Shown here piece by piece: positions 41,597 to 52,463 of a stretch of DNA of 64,000 bases. Source of the DNA: Mixta hanseatica (GTDB lineage: Bacteria; Pseudomonadota; Gammaproteobacteria; Enterobacterales; Enterobacteriaceae); assembly GCF_023517775.1 (NCBI RefSeq), contig NZ_CP082904.1, forward strand, positions 4,030,001-4,094,000, in the 5' to 3' direction. How positions within the stretch are numbered: position 1 is the first letter of the stretch; the number at the start of each line of letters is the position of its first letter. The notes beneath the pieces are model-generated. The model was not told the origin of the DNA and searched no databases. It saw only the letters and a list, made by a program, of their open reading frames with translations. Position numbers and translations under genes: made by a program.

Positions 41597-42478
41597 ATGG
41601 ATTTACGAGACCTGAAGCTTTTTTTACATCTGGCGGAGAGCCGCCATTTTGGCCGTACCGCCCGTGCGATGCATGTATCGCCTTCTACCCTTTCGCGCCA
41701 GATACAGCGCCTGGAAGAGGATGTTGGTCAAAGCCTGTTTCTGCGCGATAACCGTACCGTTACGCTGACCGAAGCCGGCGAGCAACTGCGCCAGTTCGCC
41801 CAGCAAACCCTGCTGCAATATCAGCAGATGCGTCATGCCATGGATCAACATGGCCCTTCCTTGAGCGGCGAGCTGAAACTCTTCTGTTCCGTTACCGCCG
41901 CCTACAGTCACCTGCCTCCGATACTTGACCGCTTTCGCGCTGAACATCCGCAGGTAGAAATTAAACTCACCACCGGCGATGCCGCCGACGCGGTGGAGAA
42001 AGTTCACACCGGCGAAGCCGATCTGGCGATTGCCGGTCGTCCTGAAACGCTACCTGCCAGTATCGGTTTCACTCCGCTGGGCCATATTCCGCTGGTATTG
42101 ATTGCGCCAGCATTACCCTGCCCGGTACGCAGTCAGGCGACGCAGCCCGAGCCAGACTGGGCGCAGATCCCCTTTATCCTGCCGGAACAGGGCCCGGCTC
42201 GCCGGCGGATCGATCTCTGGTTTCGCCGTCTGCGCATTGCCAATCCGCTTATTTACGCGACCGTTTCCGGTCATGAAGCCATTGTTTCTATGGTGGCGCT
42301 GGGCTGTGGCATCGCCCTGTTGCCGGATGTGGTGCTGGAAAATAGCCCGGAGCCGGTACGCAACCGTGTTCTGGTGCTGGAAGATATTGATTCTGTCGCG
42401 CCTTTTGAACTGGGCGTCTGCGTTCAGAAGAAGCGGCTCGGCGAGCCGCTGATGAAAGCGTTTTGGCAGCTACTGTAA
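41597..42478 (+). CDS. ilvY: LysR-type regulator IlvY
   Basis: A 293-residue LysR regulator (E. coli 297) with the N-terminal helix-turn-helix around residues 16-40 (ESRHFGRTARAMHVSPSTLS) and a substrate-binding domain behind it. Together with acetolactate or acetohydroxybutyrate it activates ilvC. It ends next to the ilvA stop. Confidence 0.96.
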   Translation: MDLRDLKLFLHLAESRHFGRTARAMHVSPSTLSRQIQRLEEDVGQSLFLRDNRTVTLTEAGEQLRQFAQQTLLQYQQMRHAMDQHGPSLSGELKLFCSVTAAYSHLPPILDRFRAEHPQVEIKLTTGDAADAVEKVHTGEADLAIAGRPETLPASIGFTPLGHIPLVLIAPALPCPVRSQATQPEPDWAQIPFILPEQGPARRRIDLWFRRLRIANPLIYATVSGHEAIVSMVALGCGIALLPDVVLENSPEPVRNRVLVLEDIDSVAPFELGVCVQKKRLGEPLMKAFWQLL

Positions 42479-44023
42479 CTAGCCCGCCAGGAAAAAACGA
42501 AACGCCGGATTCTGGCTTTCATCGTGAAAGTCGTAGCCCAACGCGGTGAGATGCTCCTCGAAACGCGGCTCATTCTCACCCAGCTCAAACGCGGCCAGCA
42601 CCCGACCATAGTCGGTGCCGTGGCTACGATAGTGAAACAGGGAAATGTTCCAGTAAGTACCCAGCGTTTGCAGAAACTTCAACAGTGCCCCAGGCGCCTC
42701 CGGGAATTCAAAGCTGAACAGGCGCTCGCGCAACGGCTTAGAGGGACGGCCGCCCACCATATAACGCACGTGCAGCTTGGCCATTTCGTCATCGGAGAGA
42801 TCAACCACCTGGTAGCCGCCCGCGCTTAACTCAGCGATAATTTCCCGACGCTCTTCCTGGCCGCGCGTCAAGCGCACCCCAACAAAGATGCAGGCGTCAT
42901 TGGCATCGGCGTAGCGATAGTTAAATTCAGTTACTGCGCGTCCGCCCAGCGTCTGACAGAACTTCAGGAAACTGCCCTGCTGCTCTGGGATGGTGACGGC
43001 CAACAGCGCCTCGCGTTGTTCGCCAAGCTCGCAGCGCTCTGAGACGTAGCGCAGCCCATGGAAGTTAACGTTAGCGCCGGAAAGAATATGCGCCAGCCGC
43101 TCGCCCTGCAGATTATGCTGCTGGATATACTTTTTCATGCCGGCCAGCGCCAGGGCGCCGGAAGGTTCCGCCACGGCGCGCACATCTTCAAACAGATCTT
43201 TCATCGCCGCGCAGATCGCGTCGCTGTCTACGGTGATGATATCATCAAGATATTCCTGGCAGAGGCGAAAGGTCTCGTTGCCGATGCGCCTTACCGCCAC
43301 GCCTTCGGCAAACAGCCCGACACGCGGGAGATCGACCGGCTCGCCCGCCTGCAGCGCGGCCTGTAAACAGGCTGACTCGGCGGCCTCAACCGCGATCACT
43401 TTGATCTGCGGCATCAGCTGCTTAATTAATACCGCCACGCCCGCCGCCAGCCCGCCGCCGCCGACCGGAACAAAGATGCGATCGAGATGCGCATCCTGTT
43501 GCAGCAGCTCCATCGCCAGCGTTCCCTGGCCGGCGATGACCGCCGGATGATCGAATGGCGGCACAAAGGTATAACCCTGCCGCTCCGACAGTTCGATCGC
43601 TTTCGCTTTCGCCTCGTCGAAGTTTGCTCCGAACAGGTAAGCCTCACCGCCAAACGCGCGTACCGCCTCGACTTTAATGTCCGCTGTGGTAACCGGCATC
43701 ACAATCAGTGACTTAATTCCCAGCCTGCTGGCGGAAAGCGCAACGCCCTGCGCGTGATTCCCCGCAGAAGCGGTGACCACGCCGCGCGTTTTTTGCTCTT
43801 CATTCAGACCGGCAATCATCGCGTAAGCGCCGCGCAGTTTAAAACTGTGTACCGGCTGACGATCTTCACGCTTAACCAACACCGTGTTGCCAAGACGGGC
43901 AGACAGCTTCTCCATCTTTTGCAGCGGCGTTACCTGCGCCACTTCGTAAACGGGCGATCGCAGGACGGCGCGTAGATATTCGGCGCCGCAGGGCGCGTCG
44001 GGTAACGGTTGAGACTCAGCCAT
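42479..44023 (-). CDS. ilvA: Threonine deaminase IlvA
   Basis: IlvA makes 2-oxobutyrate from threonine with PLP, the first step of isoleucine synthesis, inhibited by isoleucine. It has 514 residues, as in E. coli. The PLP lysine is in HSFKLRGA (about K62), with SAGNHAQG next and the glycine loop GGGGLAAG. Two ACT-like domains form the C-terminal third. It is two bases after ilvD. Confidence 0.98.
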   Translation of the reverse strand: MAESQPLPDAPCGAEYLRAVLRSPVYEVAQVTPLQKMEKLSARLGNTVLVKREDRQPVHSFKLRGAYAMIAGLNEEQKTRGVVTASAGNHAQGVALSASRLGIKSLIVMPVTTADIKVEAVRAFGGEAYLFGANFDEAKAKAIELSERQGYTFVPPFDHPAVIAGQGTLAMELLQQDAHLDRIFVPVGGGGLAAGVAVLIKQLMPQIKVIAVEAAESACLQAALQAGEPVDLPRVGLFAEGVAVRRIGNETFRLCQEYLDDIITVDSDAICAAMKDLFEDVRAVAEPSGALALAGMKKYIQQHNLQGERLAHILSGANVNFHGLRYVSERCELGEQREALLAVTIPEQQGSFLKFCQTLGGRAVTEFNYRYADANDACIFVGVRLTRGQEERREIIAELSAGGYQVVDLSDDEMAKLHVRYMVGGRPSKPLRERLFSFEFPEAPGALLKFLQTLGTYWNISLFHYRSHGTDYGRVLAAFELGENEPRFEEHLTALGYDFHDESQNPAFRFFLAG

Positions 44024-44025
44024 CC

Positions 44026-45876
44026 TTAGCCTCCCAGCTTCGATTTATCACGTACCGCGCCTTTATCCGCGCTGGTTGCCAGCGAAGCGTAGGCGCGTAG
44101 CGCAAAGGATACCTGACGCTGACGCGCATGCGGCGTATATGCGGCATCGCCACGCGCTTCTTCCTGTTCACGGCGCGCATGCAGCTCATTGTCCGGTACA
44201 TCAAGCTTGATGCCGCGATTCGGAATATCGATATCGATCATGTCGCCATCGCGCACCAGAGCGATGGTGCCGCCGCTGGCCGCTTCCGGCGAGGCGTGAC
44301 CGATAGAGAGACCGGAAGTGCCGCCAGAGAAACGTCCGTCGGTGATCAGGGCGCAGCTTTTACCCAGGCCCATCGATTTCAGGTAGGTGGTCGGATAGAG
44401 CATCTCCTGCATGCCCGGCCCGCCTTTCGGCCCTTCGTAGCGAATCACCACTACGTCTCCGGCCACGACTTTGCCGCCCAGGATCGCCTCGACCGCATCC
44501 TCCTGGCTTTCATATACTTTCGCCGGGCCGCGGAAGGTCAGGATTTCTTTATCTACGCCGGCGGTTTTCACGATACAGCCATCTTCGGCCATATTGCCGT
44601 ACAGCACCGCCAAACCGCCGTCCTGACTGTAGGCATATTCGCGTGAACGGATACAGCCTTCCTGACGATCGTCATCCAGCGTGTCCCAACGGCACTCCTG
44701 AGAGAATGCCTGGGTGGTGCGGATGCCAGCCGGTCCGGCGCGGAACATTTTCTTCACCGCTTCATCCTGCGTCAGCATGATGTCGTAGTTATCCAGCGCA
44801 TCGCGCAGCGTAGTGCCTAACACGTTATAAACGTTGGTATTCAGCAGCCCGGCGCGATCCAGCTCGCCCAGGATACCAATAACGCCGCCTGCACGGTGAA
44901 CATCTTCCATATGGTATTTCTGCGTACTCGGCGCCACTTTACATAAATGCGGTACCTTGCGTGACAGGCGGTCGATATCGGAGATGTTAAAATCGATCTC
45001 GCCCTCCTGCGCCGCCGCCAGCAGGTGCAGAACGGTATTGGTAGAGCCGCCCATAGCGATATCCAGCGTCATCGCGTTTTCAAACGCGGCTTTATTGGCG
45101 ATATTCCGCGGCAGCGCGGTTTCATCATCTTGTTCGTAGTAGCGTTTCGCCAGGCTTACGATACGTTTACCGGCATTAACGAACAGCTCTTTACGATCGG
45201 CATGGGTCGCCAGCAGCGAGCCGTTGCCTGGCTGAGACAGCCCCAGCGCTTCGGTCAGGCAGTTCATCGAGTTAGCGGTAAACATCCCTGAGCAGGAGCC
45301 GCAGGTAGGACAGGCGGAGCGTTCGATCTGATCGCTCTCCGCATCACTGACGTTAGGGTTCGCGCCCTGGATCATCGCGTCAACCAGATCCAGCTTGATG
45401 ATTTTGTCAGACAGTTTGGTTTTGCCCGCTTCCATCGGCCCGCCAGAGACGAAAATGGCCGGTATGTTCAGGCGCAACGCCGCCATCATCATACCCGGCG
45501 TGATTTTATCGCAGTTGGAAATACACACCATCGCGTCGGCGCAGTGCGCATTGACCATATACTCTACCGAATCGGCAATCAGTTCGCGCGACGGCAGAGA
45601 ATAGAGCATGCCGCCATGACCCATAGCAATACCGTCATCTACCGCAATGGTATTGAATTCTTTCGCCACGCCGCCAGCGGCTTCAATCTGCTCGGCGACC
45701 AGTTTACCCAGGTCGCGCAGATGAACGTGGCCCGGCACGAATTGAGTGAAGGAGTTAACGACAGCGATAATCGGTTTGCCGAAATCGGCGTCGGTCATTC
45801 CTGTGGCGCGCCACAGGGCACGGGCACCAGCCATATTACGGCCGTGGGTGGTAGTGGCGGAACGGTACTTAGGCAT
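44026..45876 (-). CDS. ilvD: Dihydroxy-acid dehydratase IlvD
   Basis: An Fe-S dehydratase acting on the dihydroxy acids of valine and isoleucine synthesis. It has 616 residues, as in E. coli. Cluster cysteines are in [10 protein letters not shown] and [12 protein letters not shown] (about 195-202). [14 protein letters not shown] near 520 is conserved. Confidence 0.98.
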   Translation of the reverse strand: MPKYRSATTTHGRNMAGARALWRATGMTDADFGKPIIAVVNSFTQFVPGHVHLRDLGKLVAEQIEAAGGVAKEFNTIAVDDGIAMGHGGMLYSLPSRELIADSVEYMVNAHCADAMVCISNCDKITPGMMMAALRLNIPAIFVSGGPMEAGKTKLSDKIIKLDLVDAMIQGANPNVSDAESDQIERSACPTCGSCSGMFTANSMNCLTEALGLSQPGNGSLLATHADRKELFVNAGKRIVSLAKRYYEQDDETALPRNIANKAAFENAMTLDIAMGGSTNTVLHLLAAAQEGEIDFNISDIDRLSRKVPHLCKVAPSTQKYHMEDVHRAGGVIGILGELDRAGLLNTNVYNVLGTTLRDALDNYDIMLTQDEAVKKMFRAGPAGIRTTQAFSQECRWDTLDDDRQEGCIRSREYAYSQDGGLAVLYGNMAEDGCIVKTAGVDKEILTFRGPAKVYESQEDAVEAILGGKVVAGDVVVIRYEGPKGGPGMQEMLYPTTYLKSMGLGKSCALITDGRFSGGTSGLSIGHASPEAASGGTIALVRDGDMIDIDIPNRGIKLDVPDNELHARREQEEARGDAAYTPHARQRQVSFALRAYASLATSADKGAVRDKSKLGG

Positions 45877-45939
45877 GCTCTGTTTACTCCAGTCTGGATA
45901 AATAAGCGGGCCGGTAACAGCGCCCGCAAAGTCATGATG

Positions 45940-46869
45940 TTATGGGTTTACCGGATCCAGCCAGCCCCATTTATCTTCAGTTTCGCCGGTGAACAGGCCA
46001 AAGAATGCCTGCTGGATACGTTTCGTCACTGGACCGCATTTGCCTTCACCCACTTTGATGCCGTCAACGCTACGCACCGGCGTAATTTCAGCCGCGGTGC
46101 CGGACATAAAGACTTCATCGGCCAGGTAGAGGGATTCACGCGACAATACCTGCTCACGCACTTCAATGCCGGCATCTTTCGCCAGTTTGATAATCGCATC
46201 ACGGGTAATGCCCGGCAGCGCAGATGAGGTAAACGGCGGGGTAAACAGGATACCGTCTTTTACTTCAAACAGGTTTTCGCCTGCGCCTTCAGAGATATAG
46301 CCGTTGGTATCCAGTGCGATACCTTCCTGATAGCCATGGCGGCGGGCTTCGCTGCCGACCAGCAGAGAGGAAAGGTAGTTGCCGCCCGCTTTAGCGGCGG
46401 TAGGAATGGTATTAGGCGCAACGCGATTCCATGAGGAAACCATCGCATCAATGCCCTGCTCCAGCGCTTCTGCGCCCAGGTAAGCGCCCCACGGGAAGGC
46501 GGCGATAATGACATCAGTGCTGTAGCCATCCGGCGGATTAACGCCCAGACCTACATCACCGACAAATGCCAAAGGACGAATATAAGCACTCTGCAGTTTA
46601 TTCACGCGCAGAACTTCACGGCAGGCTTCCATCAGCTCTTCCACGCTATGTTTCAGCGGGAAACGATAAATTTTGGCAGAGTCATGCAGGCGCTGCATAT
46701 GTTCACGGTGGCGGAAGACGACAGGTCCTTTATGCGAATCGTAGCAGCGTACGCCTTCAAAAACAGACGTGCCGTAATGCAGGGCGTGAGACATCACGCT
46801 AACTTTTGCCTCTTCCCATTTCACCATCTCGCCGTTGAACCAGATAAAGTCTGCTTTCTTCGTACTCAT
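45940..46869 (-). CDS. ilvE: Branched-chain amino acid aminotransferase IlvE
   Basis: A class IV PLP aminotransferase that makes valine, isoleucine and leucine. It has 309 residues, as in E. coli. The PLP lysine is in AAKAGGNYLSS (about K160), and SEGAGENLF and SGTAAEITPV are conserved. It lies 18 bp after ilvM and 63 bp before ilvD. Confidence 0.98.
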   Translation of the reverse strand: MSTKKADFIWFNGEMVKWEEAKVSVMSHALHYGTSVFEGVRCYDSHKGPVVFRHREHMQRLHDSAKIYRFPLKHSVEELMEACREVLRVNKLQSAYIRPLAFVGDVGLGVNPPDGYSTDVIIAAFPWGAYLGAEALEQGIDAMVSSWNRVAPNTIPTAAKAGGNYLSSLLVGSEARRHGYQEGIALDTNGYISEGAGENLFEVKDGILFTPPFTSSALPGITRDAIIKLAKDAGIEVREQVLSRESLYLADEVFMSGTAAEITPVRSVDGIKVGEGKCGPVTKRIQQAFFGLFTGETEDKWGWLDPVNP

Positions 46870-46887
46870 TCTTATTTCCTTTCGCGA

Positions 46888-47145
46888 CTATGCGCGGATT
46901 TGTTGTGTTGTCTGTTGTTGAATCTGGACGCAAGCGACATCCATCAGTTTGCTCAGCTGTGTTGACAGTAAATCGACTGAGCGCTGACTGGCAACGGTCA
47001 TTTCAATATTAATATTCTCAGCGTTGGCCACGCTGGCCATATTCATCGCGCAAACCTGAAAACCGCGGTGACGGATGACGCGCAAAATGCGCTCCAGAAC
47101 TTCAGGTCGGAAACGTGCTTCGATAGACAACTGGTGCTGGTTCAT
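46888..47145 (-). CDS. ilvM: Acetolactate synthase II small subunit
   Basis: An 85-residue ACT-domain protein (E. coli 87) that pairs with Ilv[20 protein letters not shown] is the ACT start. It overlaps ilvG by 4 bp. Confidence 0.95.
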   Translation of the reverse strand: MNQHQLSIEARFRPEVLERILRVIRHRGFQVCAMNMASVANAENINIEMTVASQRSVDLLSTQLSKLMDVACVQIQQQTTQQIRA

Positions 47146-48788
47146 ACGGTTTTCTCCATCATGTTTGCGTTGCTGGCGCCAGGCGGCACCAGAGGCCAGA
47201 CGTTTTCAAGCTCATCAATAGCCACATGCAACAGATAAGGGCCTTCACTGTTCAGCAGCGCGTCTAATGCGTCTTCGACCTGATCTTTACGCGTAATATG
47301 CTGGCCAGGAATTTCAAAAGCACGCGCCAGCATCAGAAAATCGGGGTTATCGGACAGGTTGGTTTCACTGTAGCGTTCGGAAAAAAACAGCTGCTGCCAC
47401 TGGCGCACCATGCCTAAGCGCTGGTTATCCATCAGCACGATTTTTATCGGTAGTTTTTTACGTTTGATGGTGCCCAACTCCTGTACGTTCATCATGAAGG
47501 AGCCATCGCCGGACACGCAGATAACGCAGTCGTCAGGACGAGCGACCTGCGCGCCAACCGCCGCCGGCAGCCCAAAGCCCATCGTGCCCAGCCCGCTGGA
47601 AGTGATAAAATTCTCCGGCGCGCTGAATGACATATGCTGTGCCGTCCACATTTGATGCTGGCCGACATCGGTGGTCACGATGGCGCTTTTCGCTTTGCGA
47701 TCTGATAGCTGACGCAAAAACAGAGGCGCGTAGATCGCTTCGCCCGGATGATCGTAACGCCAGCTATGTTTGGTTTTCAGGGCCATGACCTCGGCGCGCC
47801 ACTCATCGATCTGACACGGCTGCGCCAGCTCGGGCAGCAGCGTATTAAAATCCCCCTGCAAACCAACATGCGCCCGGCGCAGCTTATTCAACTCAGCCGG
47901 ATCGATATCCATATGGATAACGCTGGCGTGCGGAGCGAAGGTATCAAGCTTGCCGGTCACCCGATCGTCAAAACGGGCACCAACAGCAATCAGTAAGTCG
48001 CACTGCTGAACGGCCAGGTTCGCCGCCTTGGTGCCATGCATGCCTAACATACCAAGATAACCGGGGTCGCTGGCGTCCGGCGCGCCCAGACCTTTTAGGG
48101 TCGCTACGGTTGGAATACCGGTCTGCTTAACAAATGCCCGCAGCGCCGGGACAGCCTGCGCGATACCCACGCCGCCGCCAACATACAGCACTGGTTTTTT
48201 TGCCTGCACCATCAATGCGCGCGCCTGCTGTAATTCCTGATGGGGATAATCAACCGTCTCGGCGACAGGCAGCAGATGCGGCGCTAAATCGCCGCTGGCT
48301 ACCTGGATATTTTTAGGGATATCAACCAGTACCGGGCCTGGACGACCAGACTGCGCGATAGCGAAGGCCTCAGCCATCACTTCAGGCAGCGTCTCTAAGG
48401 ACTCAACCAGAAAGCTGTGTTTAGTACAGGCCAGCGATAAACCCAGCACGTCAATTTCCTGGAAGGCATCGGTGCCAATCAACGGGGCGGCAACCTGACC
48501 GGTGATGGCGACAACCGGTACCGAATCCATCATCGCATCGGCCAGGCCGGTGATCAGGTTGGTAGCGCCAGGCCCGGAAGTAGCGATGCAGACGCCCACC
48601 TTACCGGTTGCACGAGCATAGCCAATCGCGGCCATCGCGGCGCCCTGTTCGTGACGGCACAGTAGGTGTTCAACGCCTCCGTCATACAGCGCATCGTAAA
48701 CCGGCATAATCGCGCCACCCGGATAACCGAATACGGTTTTAACCCCTTGCGCACGCAACGCTTGAACCACCCACTGAGCACCTGTCAT
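47142..48788 (-). CDS. ilvG: Acetolactate synthase II large subunit IlvG (intact)
   Basis: A thiamine-diphosphate enzyme making acetolactate and acetohydroxybutyrate; the isoform II is not inhibited by valine. The ATG of [12 protein letters not shown] (48788) gives 548 residues, the E. coli length. The frame is unbroken, unlike K-12, where ilvG is frameshifted. [17 protein letters not shown] carries the catalytic Glu, and [14 protein letters not shown] binds ThDP-Mg. The operon leader and attenuator lie upstream. Confidence 0.98.
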   Translation of the reverse strand: MTGAQWVVQALRAQGVKTVFGYPGGAIMPVYDALYDGGVEHLLCRHEQGAAMAAIGYARATGKVGVCIATSGPGATNLITGLADAMMDSVPVVAITGQVAAPLIGTDAFQEIDVLGLSLACTKHSFLVESLETLPEVMAEAFAIAQSGRPGPVLVDIPKNIQVASGDLAPHLLPVAETVDYPHQELQQARALMVQAKKPVLYVGGGVGIAQAVPALRAFVKQTGIPTVATLKGLGAPDASDPGYLGMLGMHGTKAANLAVQQCDLLIAVGARFDDRVTGKLDTFAPHASVIHMDIDPAELNKLRRAHVGLQGDFNTLLPELAQPCQIDEWRAEVMALKTKHSWRYDHPGEAIYAPLFLRQLSDRKAKSAIVTTDVGQHQMWTAQHMSFSAPENFITSSGLGTMGFGLPAAVGAQVARPDDCVICVSGDGSFMMNVQELGTIKRKKLPIKIVLMDNQRLGMVRQWQQLFFSERYSETNLSDNPDFLMLARAFEIPGQHITRKDQVEDALDALLNSEGPYLLHVAIDELENVWPLVPPGASNANMMEKTV

Positions 48789-48882
48789 CGTTATTCCCCT
48801 GCCTGATCCCGGGAACAACAGTATTTTATGCTACTGTACATTGTTTGTTCCTCTTACATTGACTATCCCGATGCCTGACCAT

Positions 48883-48917
48883 AAAAAAACCCCCGGACCT
48901 TTCGGTGCGGGGGTTCT
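48883..48917 (-). terminator. Attenuator of the ilvGMEDA operon
   Basis: On the minus strand AACCCCCGCACC and GGTCCGGGGGTT form a stem followed by seven T's, about 20 bp past the leader peptide. Slow translation of the Leu, Val and Ile codons would favour the antiterminator. Confidence 0.93.
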
Positions 48918-48937
48918 TTTGGATTTAGGCTTGATTT

Positions 48938-49036
48938 TTAAGCCTTTCTTCCTCCGAGCGCAGCCCCGCACGGTGTGATAATAATCACCACCACGCTAAT
49001 CACGACTAGGCTAATCACTCGTAGAAGGGCTTTCAT
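48938..49036 (-). CDS. ilvL: ilv operon leader peptide IlvL
   Basis: A 32-residue peptide starting at ATG 49036 and ending TAA at 48938. It begins MKALLRVISLVV and is packed with Leu, Val and Ile codons (ISLVVISVVVIII), then TPCGAALGGRKA. E. coli IlvL has the same length and almost the same sequence. It senses the charging of tRNA-Leu, -Val and -Ile. Confidence 0.97.
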   Translation of the reverse strand: MKALLRVISLVVISVVVIIITPCGAALGGRKA

Positions 49037-49368
49037 ATGCTGTTCAAAATTTCACTTTATCGAAGTAATGCCTAAAGAGGTACCACAGACAGACGTATTG
49101 CCACAACCTTTTTCATCATAAAATTTTATAGCTGCTGAGCCGCTGTTCAAAAAAAGCTTTTAATTACAATAAATAATGCTTATTGAAAGTTATTCATTAC
49201 GTACCTTTCGTAATGAATTATTCGGCCATCCTGTTTTCTCATGGCGGCTTTTTTAAGGTTGGAATCGTTAAGAGAGTTTTTCGGGAAAGCGCGCAACTCT
49301 CTTCACAGGGCATCGCGTTATGGTTGAACCCCGCGCATACTGCCGTCGACTTGATACAAGGAGCGAGT
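49037..49368. other. ilv-comM divergent intergenic region
   Basis: The 332 bp hold the ilvL promoter (minus) and comM leader (plus). The A/T-rich part around 49130-49200 could be an UP element for ilvL. I could not place -35 and -10 reliably. The comM frame is open 62 codons upstream of its start, but the ATGs there have no ribosome sites. Confidence 0.5.
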
Positions 49369-50889
49369 ATGTCTTTATCCCGCGTGACGACACGTGCTGC
49401 CCTGGGCGTAGAAGCGCCGCTGGTGACGGTAGAAGTGCATATCAGCAGGGGTTTGCCCGGTCTGTCTTTAGTTGGTTTACCTGAAAAAACGGTGAAGGAA
49501 GCACGTGACAGAGTACGTAGCGCCATTATTAATAGCGGCTTCACTTTCCCGGCAAAGCGCGTCACGGTCAACCTCGCCCCGGCTGATTTGCCTAAGGAGG
49601 GCGGCCGCTTCGATCTTCCCATCGCTATCGCTATCCTTGCCGCAGCAGAACAACTTCCGGGTGTAAAACTCGCTCAGTTTGAATTCCTGGGAGAGCTGGC
49701 GCTTAGCGGCGCGCTCAGAGGCGTACAGGGTGCCATCCCCGCAGCGATGGCGGCGAAAGAGGCAGGCAGAAGATTAATTTTACCCGCTGAAAATGCGGCA
49801 GATGTGGGTTTAGTGCAACAGGGGGAATCACTGGTTGCAGACAGCCTGATGGAGATCTGTGCTTTTCTTTTACAGCAGCGCTCGCTTTCCCCCGGGCAGG
49901 TAGAGGAGCCCATATGTGAAGAGAAAAACGAAGATCTACAGGATATCATCGGGCAACAGCAGGGAAAGCGCGCGCTGGAAATTGCCGCAGCCGGAGGACA
50001 TAACCTGCTGCTTATTGGCCCGCCGGGAACAGGAAAAACTATGCTGGCGATGCGACTGACAGGGCTGCTGCCGCCACTCACCGATAAGGAAGCTCTGGAG
50101 TGCGCCATTATTGCCAGCATCGTAAAAAGCGGTGATGTGCATAAGCAATGGCGAAAGCGGCCATTTCGCCTCCCCCATCATAGCGCAACGCTCTATGCAC
50201 TGACTGGCGGAGGAAGCATTCCACAGCCGGGCGAAATTACGCTGGCGCATAATGGGGTACTGTTTCTGGATGAACTACCCGAGTTCAATCGTAAAACCCT
50301 GGATGCTTTGCGTGAGCCATTAGAAACCGGTGAGATTACGATTTCCCGCGCCCGGGCTAAAGTGACCTGGCCGGCACGTTTTCAACTGGTTGCCGCAATG
50401 AATCCCAGCCCAACGGGACATTATCAGGGTACACATAACCGTAGCACGCCGCAGCAAACGCTGCGCTATCTCAGCCGTTTATCCGGCCCTTTTCTCGATC
50501 GCTTTGACCTTTCGTTGGAAATACCGCTGTTACCGGCAGGAATGTTAAGCCAGCCGCAAAAGAATATTGAAGGCAGCCATGAGGTACGTTTACGGGTGCT
50601 GGAGGCGCGTCAACGCCAACTGGCGCGACAAGGCAAGGTAAATGCATTAATGAGCAACGCAGAAGTGCAGCAGTGGTGTGGATTACAAAAAGGCGATGCA
50701 GAATGGCTGGAGTCGGTTTTGGTTAAGCTGGGGCTTTCCGTCAGGGCGTGGCAACGCCTGCTGAAAGTATCTCGTACGATAGCTGATTTAGCTGCGGAAG
50801 AAGTGCTTAACCGCACTCACCTGCTGGAGGCGTTAAGCTATCGCGGCATGGATCGTATGATGGCGCATTTGCATAACAGCATGGAATAG
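49369..50889 (+). CDS. comM: ComM/YifB magnesium chelatase-like AAA+ protein
   Basis: ComM is a hexameric branch-migration helicase for transformation-type recombination in several bacteria; the role in enterobacteria is unclear. The ATG of MSLSRVTTRAALGVEAP (49369) has AAGGAG at 7 bases and gives 506 residues, as in E. coli. The N-terminal Lon-like domain is followed by Walker A GPPGTGKT (about 217-224), HNGVLFLDELPEF and VAAMNPSPTGHYQG. Confidence 0.95.
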   Translation: MSLSRVTTRAALGVEAPLVTVEVHISRGLPGLSLVGLPEKTVKEARDRVRSAIINSGFTFPAKRVTVNLAPADLPKEGGRFDLPIAIAILAAAEQLPGVKLAQFEFLGELALSGALRGVQGAIPAAMAAKEAGRRLILPAENAADVGLVQQGESLVADSLMEICAFLLQQRSLSPGQVEEPICEEKNEDLQDIIGQQQGKRALEIAAAGGHNLLLIGPPGTGKTMLAMRLTGLLPPLTDKEALECAIIASIVKSGDVHKQWRKRPFRLPHHSATLYALTGGGSIPQPGEITLAHNGVLFLDELPEFNRKTLDALREPLETGEITISRARAKVTWPARFQLVAAMNPSPTGHYQGTHNRSTPQQTLRYLSRLSGPFLDRFDLSLEIPLLPAGMLSQPQKNIEGSHEVRLRVLEARQRQLARQGKVNALMSNAEVQQWCGLQKGDAEWLESVLVKLGLSVRAWQRLLKVSRTIADLAAEEVLNRTHLLEALSYRGMDRMMAHLHNSME

Positions 50890-50911
50890 AAATGGGGCCA
50901 TAGCCCCATTT
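50890..50911. terminator. Stem-loop between comM and maoP
   Basis: AAATGGGGC and GCCCCATTT form a 9-bp stem at the 3' ends of both convergent genes. There is no U tract, so it may be a weak terminator. Confidence 0.55.
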
Positions 50912-50952
50912 CTAACATCAGATGACATCATCCTCTTGAAAGAAGATTTTGC

Positions 50953-51291
50953 TTAATCATCAGAATCGCTATAGTCTTCAACGCCTTCCATCTGTGGTTT
51001 ACCACCAGAAAGAGTATGAAAGCGCTTTGGACGCTTGATACGCGTCATATACTTACTCCAGACGCGCTCAGCTTCAGTTTGTGGTTCACGTAAACCACGA
51101 CATACTTCTATAAACTGACGCTCTTCTTCTGTCACAGGCTCGCGTCTGGACAGATCAAGCTCATTAAATGCGTAACCGTGCCTTTCGAGAAGCTGAGCTT
51201 CTTTAATTGTGAAGTCACCATGACGCGAAAACCCACGCGGGTAGTGTTTGTTATCAAAAAAACGATTATTTGTTGCGAAGCTATCCGCCAT
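50953..51291 (-). CDS. maoP: Macrodomain Ori protein MaoP (YifE)
   Basis: A 112-residue protein matching E. coli MaoP, which with the site maoS shapes the Ori macrodomain. Key stretches are [20 protein letters not shown] and [14 protein letters not shown]. The protein is basic in the centre and acidic at the C-terminus. Confidence 0.95.
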   Translation of the reverse strand: MADSFATNNRFFDNKHYPRGFSRHGDFTIKEAQLLERHGYAFNELDLSRREPVTEEERQFIEVCRGLREPQTEAERVWSKYMTRIKRPKRFHTLSGGKPQMEGVEDYSDSDD

Positions 51292-51367
51292 TTTACACGC
51301 TCCTAACTCTTCTATGGCCGTGCGATTTATGGCGCGGAGTATTAGTTAGGCTTGACAGAGTGTAAAA
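51291..51367. repeat. Nested inverted repeats between maoP and hdfR
   Basis: TTTTACAC (51291-51298) pairs with GTGTAAAA (51360-51367), and CCTAACT (51302-51308) with AGTTAGG (51344-51350). They cover the maoP promoter and may hold an operator. maoS, the site where MaoP acts in E. coli, lies in this gap, but I do not know whether these repeats are maoS. Confidence 0.55.
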
Positions 51368-51413
51368 CAAAACATTTAAATCATTACGACAAACAAATTT
51401 TTGGGAGTGGGCA

Positions 51414-52241
51414 GTGGATACGGAATTATTAAAGACCTTTCTTGAAGTGAGCAGAACGCGCCATTTTGGACGCGCAGCAGAAGCCCTCTACCTTACGCAG
51501 TCTGCAGTCAGTTTTCGCATCAGACAGCTGGAAAATCAGCTGGGCGTCAATCTTTTTACCCGTCATCGTAACAACATCCGGCTCACCGCTGCCGGCGAGC
51601 GTCTGCTCCCTTATGCGGAAAGCCTGATGAGTACCTGGATGATGGCGAAAAAGGAGGTAGCGCATACTCAGCAGCATCATGAGCTATCAATCGGCGCCAG
51701 CGCATCCCTGTGGGAAGCCTACCTTACGCCATGGCTGCAAACGCTGTATGAAAACCGTGAAAGCCTGCATCTGGAAGCTCGCGTCGCACAGCGTCATCTG
51801 TTGGTTAAACAGCTGCATGAGCGTCAGCTTGATCTATTGATTACTACCGAAGCACCAAAAATGGATGAGCTAACCAGCCAGCAGATCGGCCATATATCAT
51901 TAACGCTGTTTCGCTCGCGCCAAAGCGAGAAGCGAGATAAATATGACTATATCAAGCTGGAATGGGGGGCTGATTTCCATCAGCATGAAAGTTATCTGGC
52001 CGGTGCGGATGATGTACCCGTACTGACAACGACCTCGGCACATTTAACCAGGCAGTTGTTACATACTACTGGCGCCTGTGCCTTCTTACCGGATAACTGG
52101 ATACAGCTCTATCCTGATTTAACGGTTATACCTGATACGCCTGTTGCCGTCAGGCCATTGTATGCCGTTTGGCTACAAAATAGCGACCAGCAGTCGCATA
52201 TCCGCCAGTTACTGAAATTTCCGGTCCTGGTACCGTCATAA
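51414..52241 (+). CDS. hdfR: LysR-type regulator HdfR
   Basis: HdfR represses flhDC, the flagellar master operon. The start is GTG (51414), as in E. coli, with GGGAG upstream; 275 residues (E. coli 279). The helix-turn-helix is near residues 15-40 ([20 protein letters not shown]). The C-terminal part is more diverged. It lies next to the rRNA operon's tRNA end. Confidence 0.95.
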   Translation: MDTELLKTFLEVSRTRHFGRAAEALYLTQSAVSFRIRQLENQLGVNLFTRHRNNIRLTAAGERLLPYAESLMSTWMMAKKEVAHTQQHHELSIGASASLWEAYLTPWLQTLYENRESLHLEARVAQRHLLVKQLHERQLDLLITTEAPKMDELTSQQIGHISLTLFRSRQSEKRDKYDYIKLEWGADFHQHESYLAGADDVPVLTTTSAHLTRQLLHTTGACAFLPDNWIQLYPDLTVIPDTPVAVRPLYAVWLQNSDQQSHIRQLLKFPVLVPS

Positions 52242-52342
52242 GATTTTTGAAAATAAGAGATGGGGTTTTATAACAGAAGAGGGGTGAGGGGAATTTTCCG
52301 TTCATCCTGCCATTATTAAAGCGCTGGCTGGCTTACAGAAAG

Positions 52343-52376
52343 CAAAAAAAATCCTTTGCGTTAGCAAAGGATCTTT
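52343..52376 (-). terminator. Terminator of the rRNA-tRNA operon
   Basis: ATCCTTTGC and GCAAAGGAT form a stem followed on the minus strand by TTTTTTT, just past tRNA-Trp. Confidence 0.92.
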
Positions 52377-52379
52377 ATC

Positions 52380-52455
<76 letters not shown>

Positions 52456-52463
52456 AAATAGGG

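Noticed and set aside
48938..49036. A frameshift in ilvL relative to E. coli
   Set aside because: A first reading of the reverse complement suggested one extra base; re-reading showed ATC ACA CCG TGC and an intact 32-codon peptide ending at the usual stop.
49183..49368. A longer ComM with 62 extra residues
   Set aside because: The extra codons overlap the ilv control region, lack ribosome sites, and the start at 49369 has a perfect one and gives the family length.
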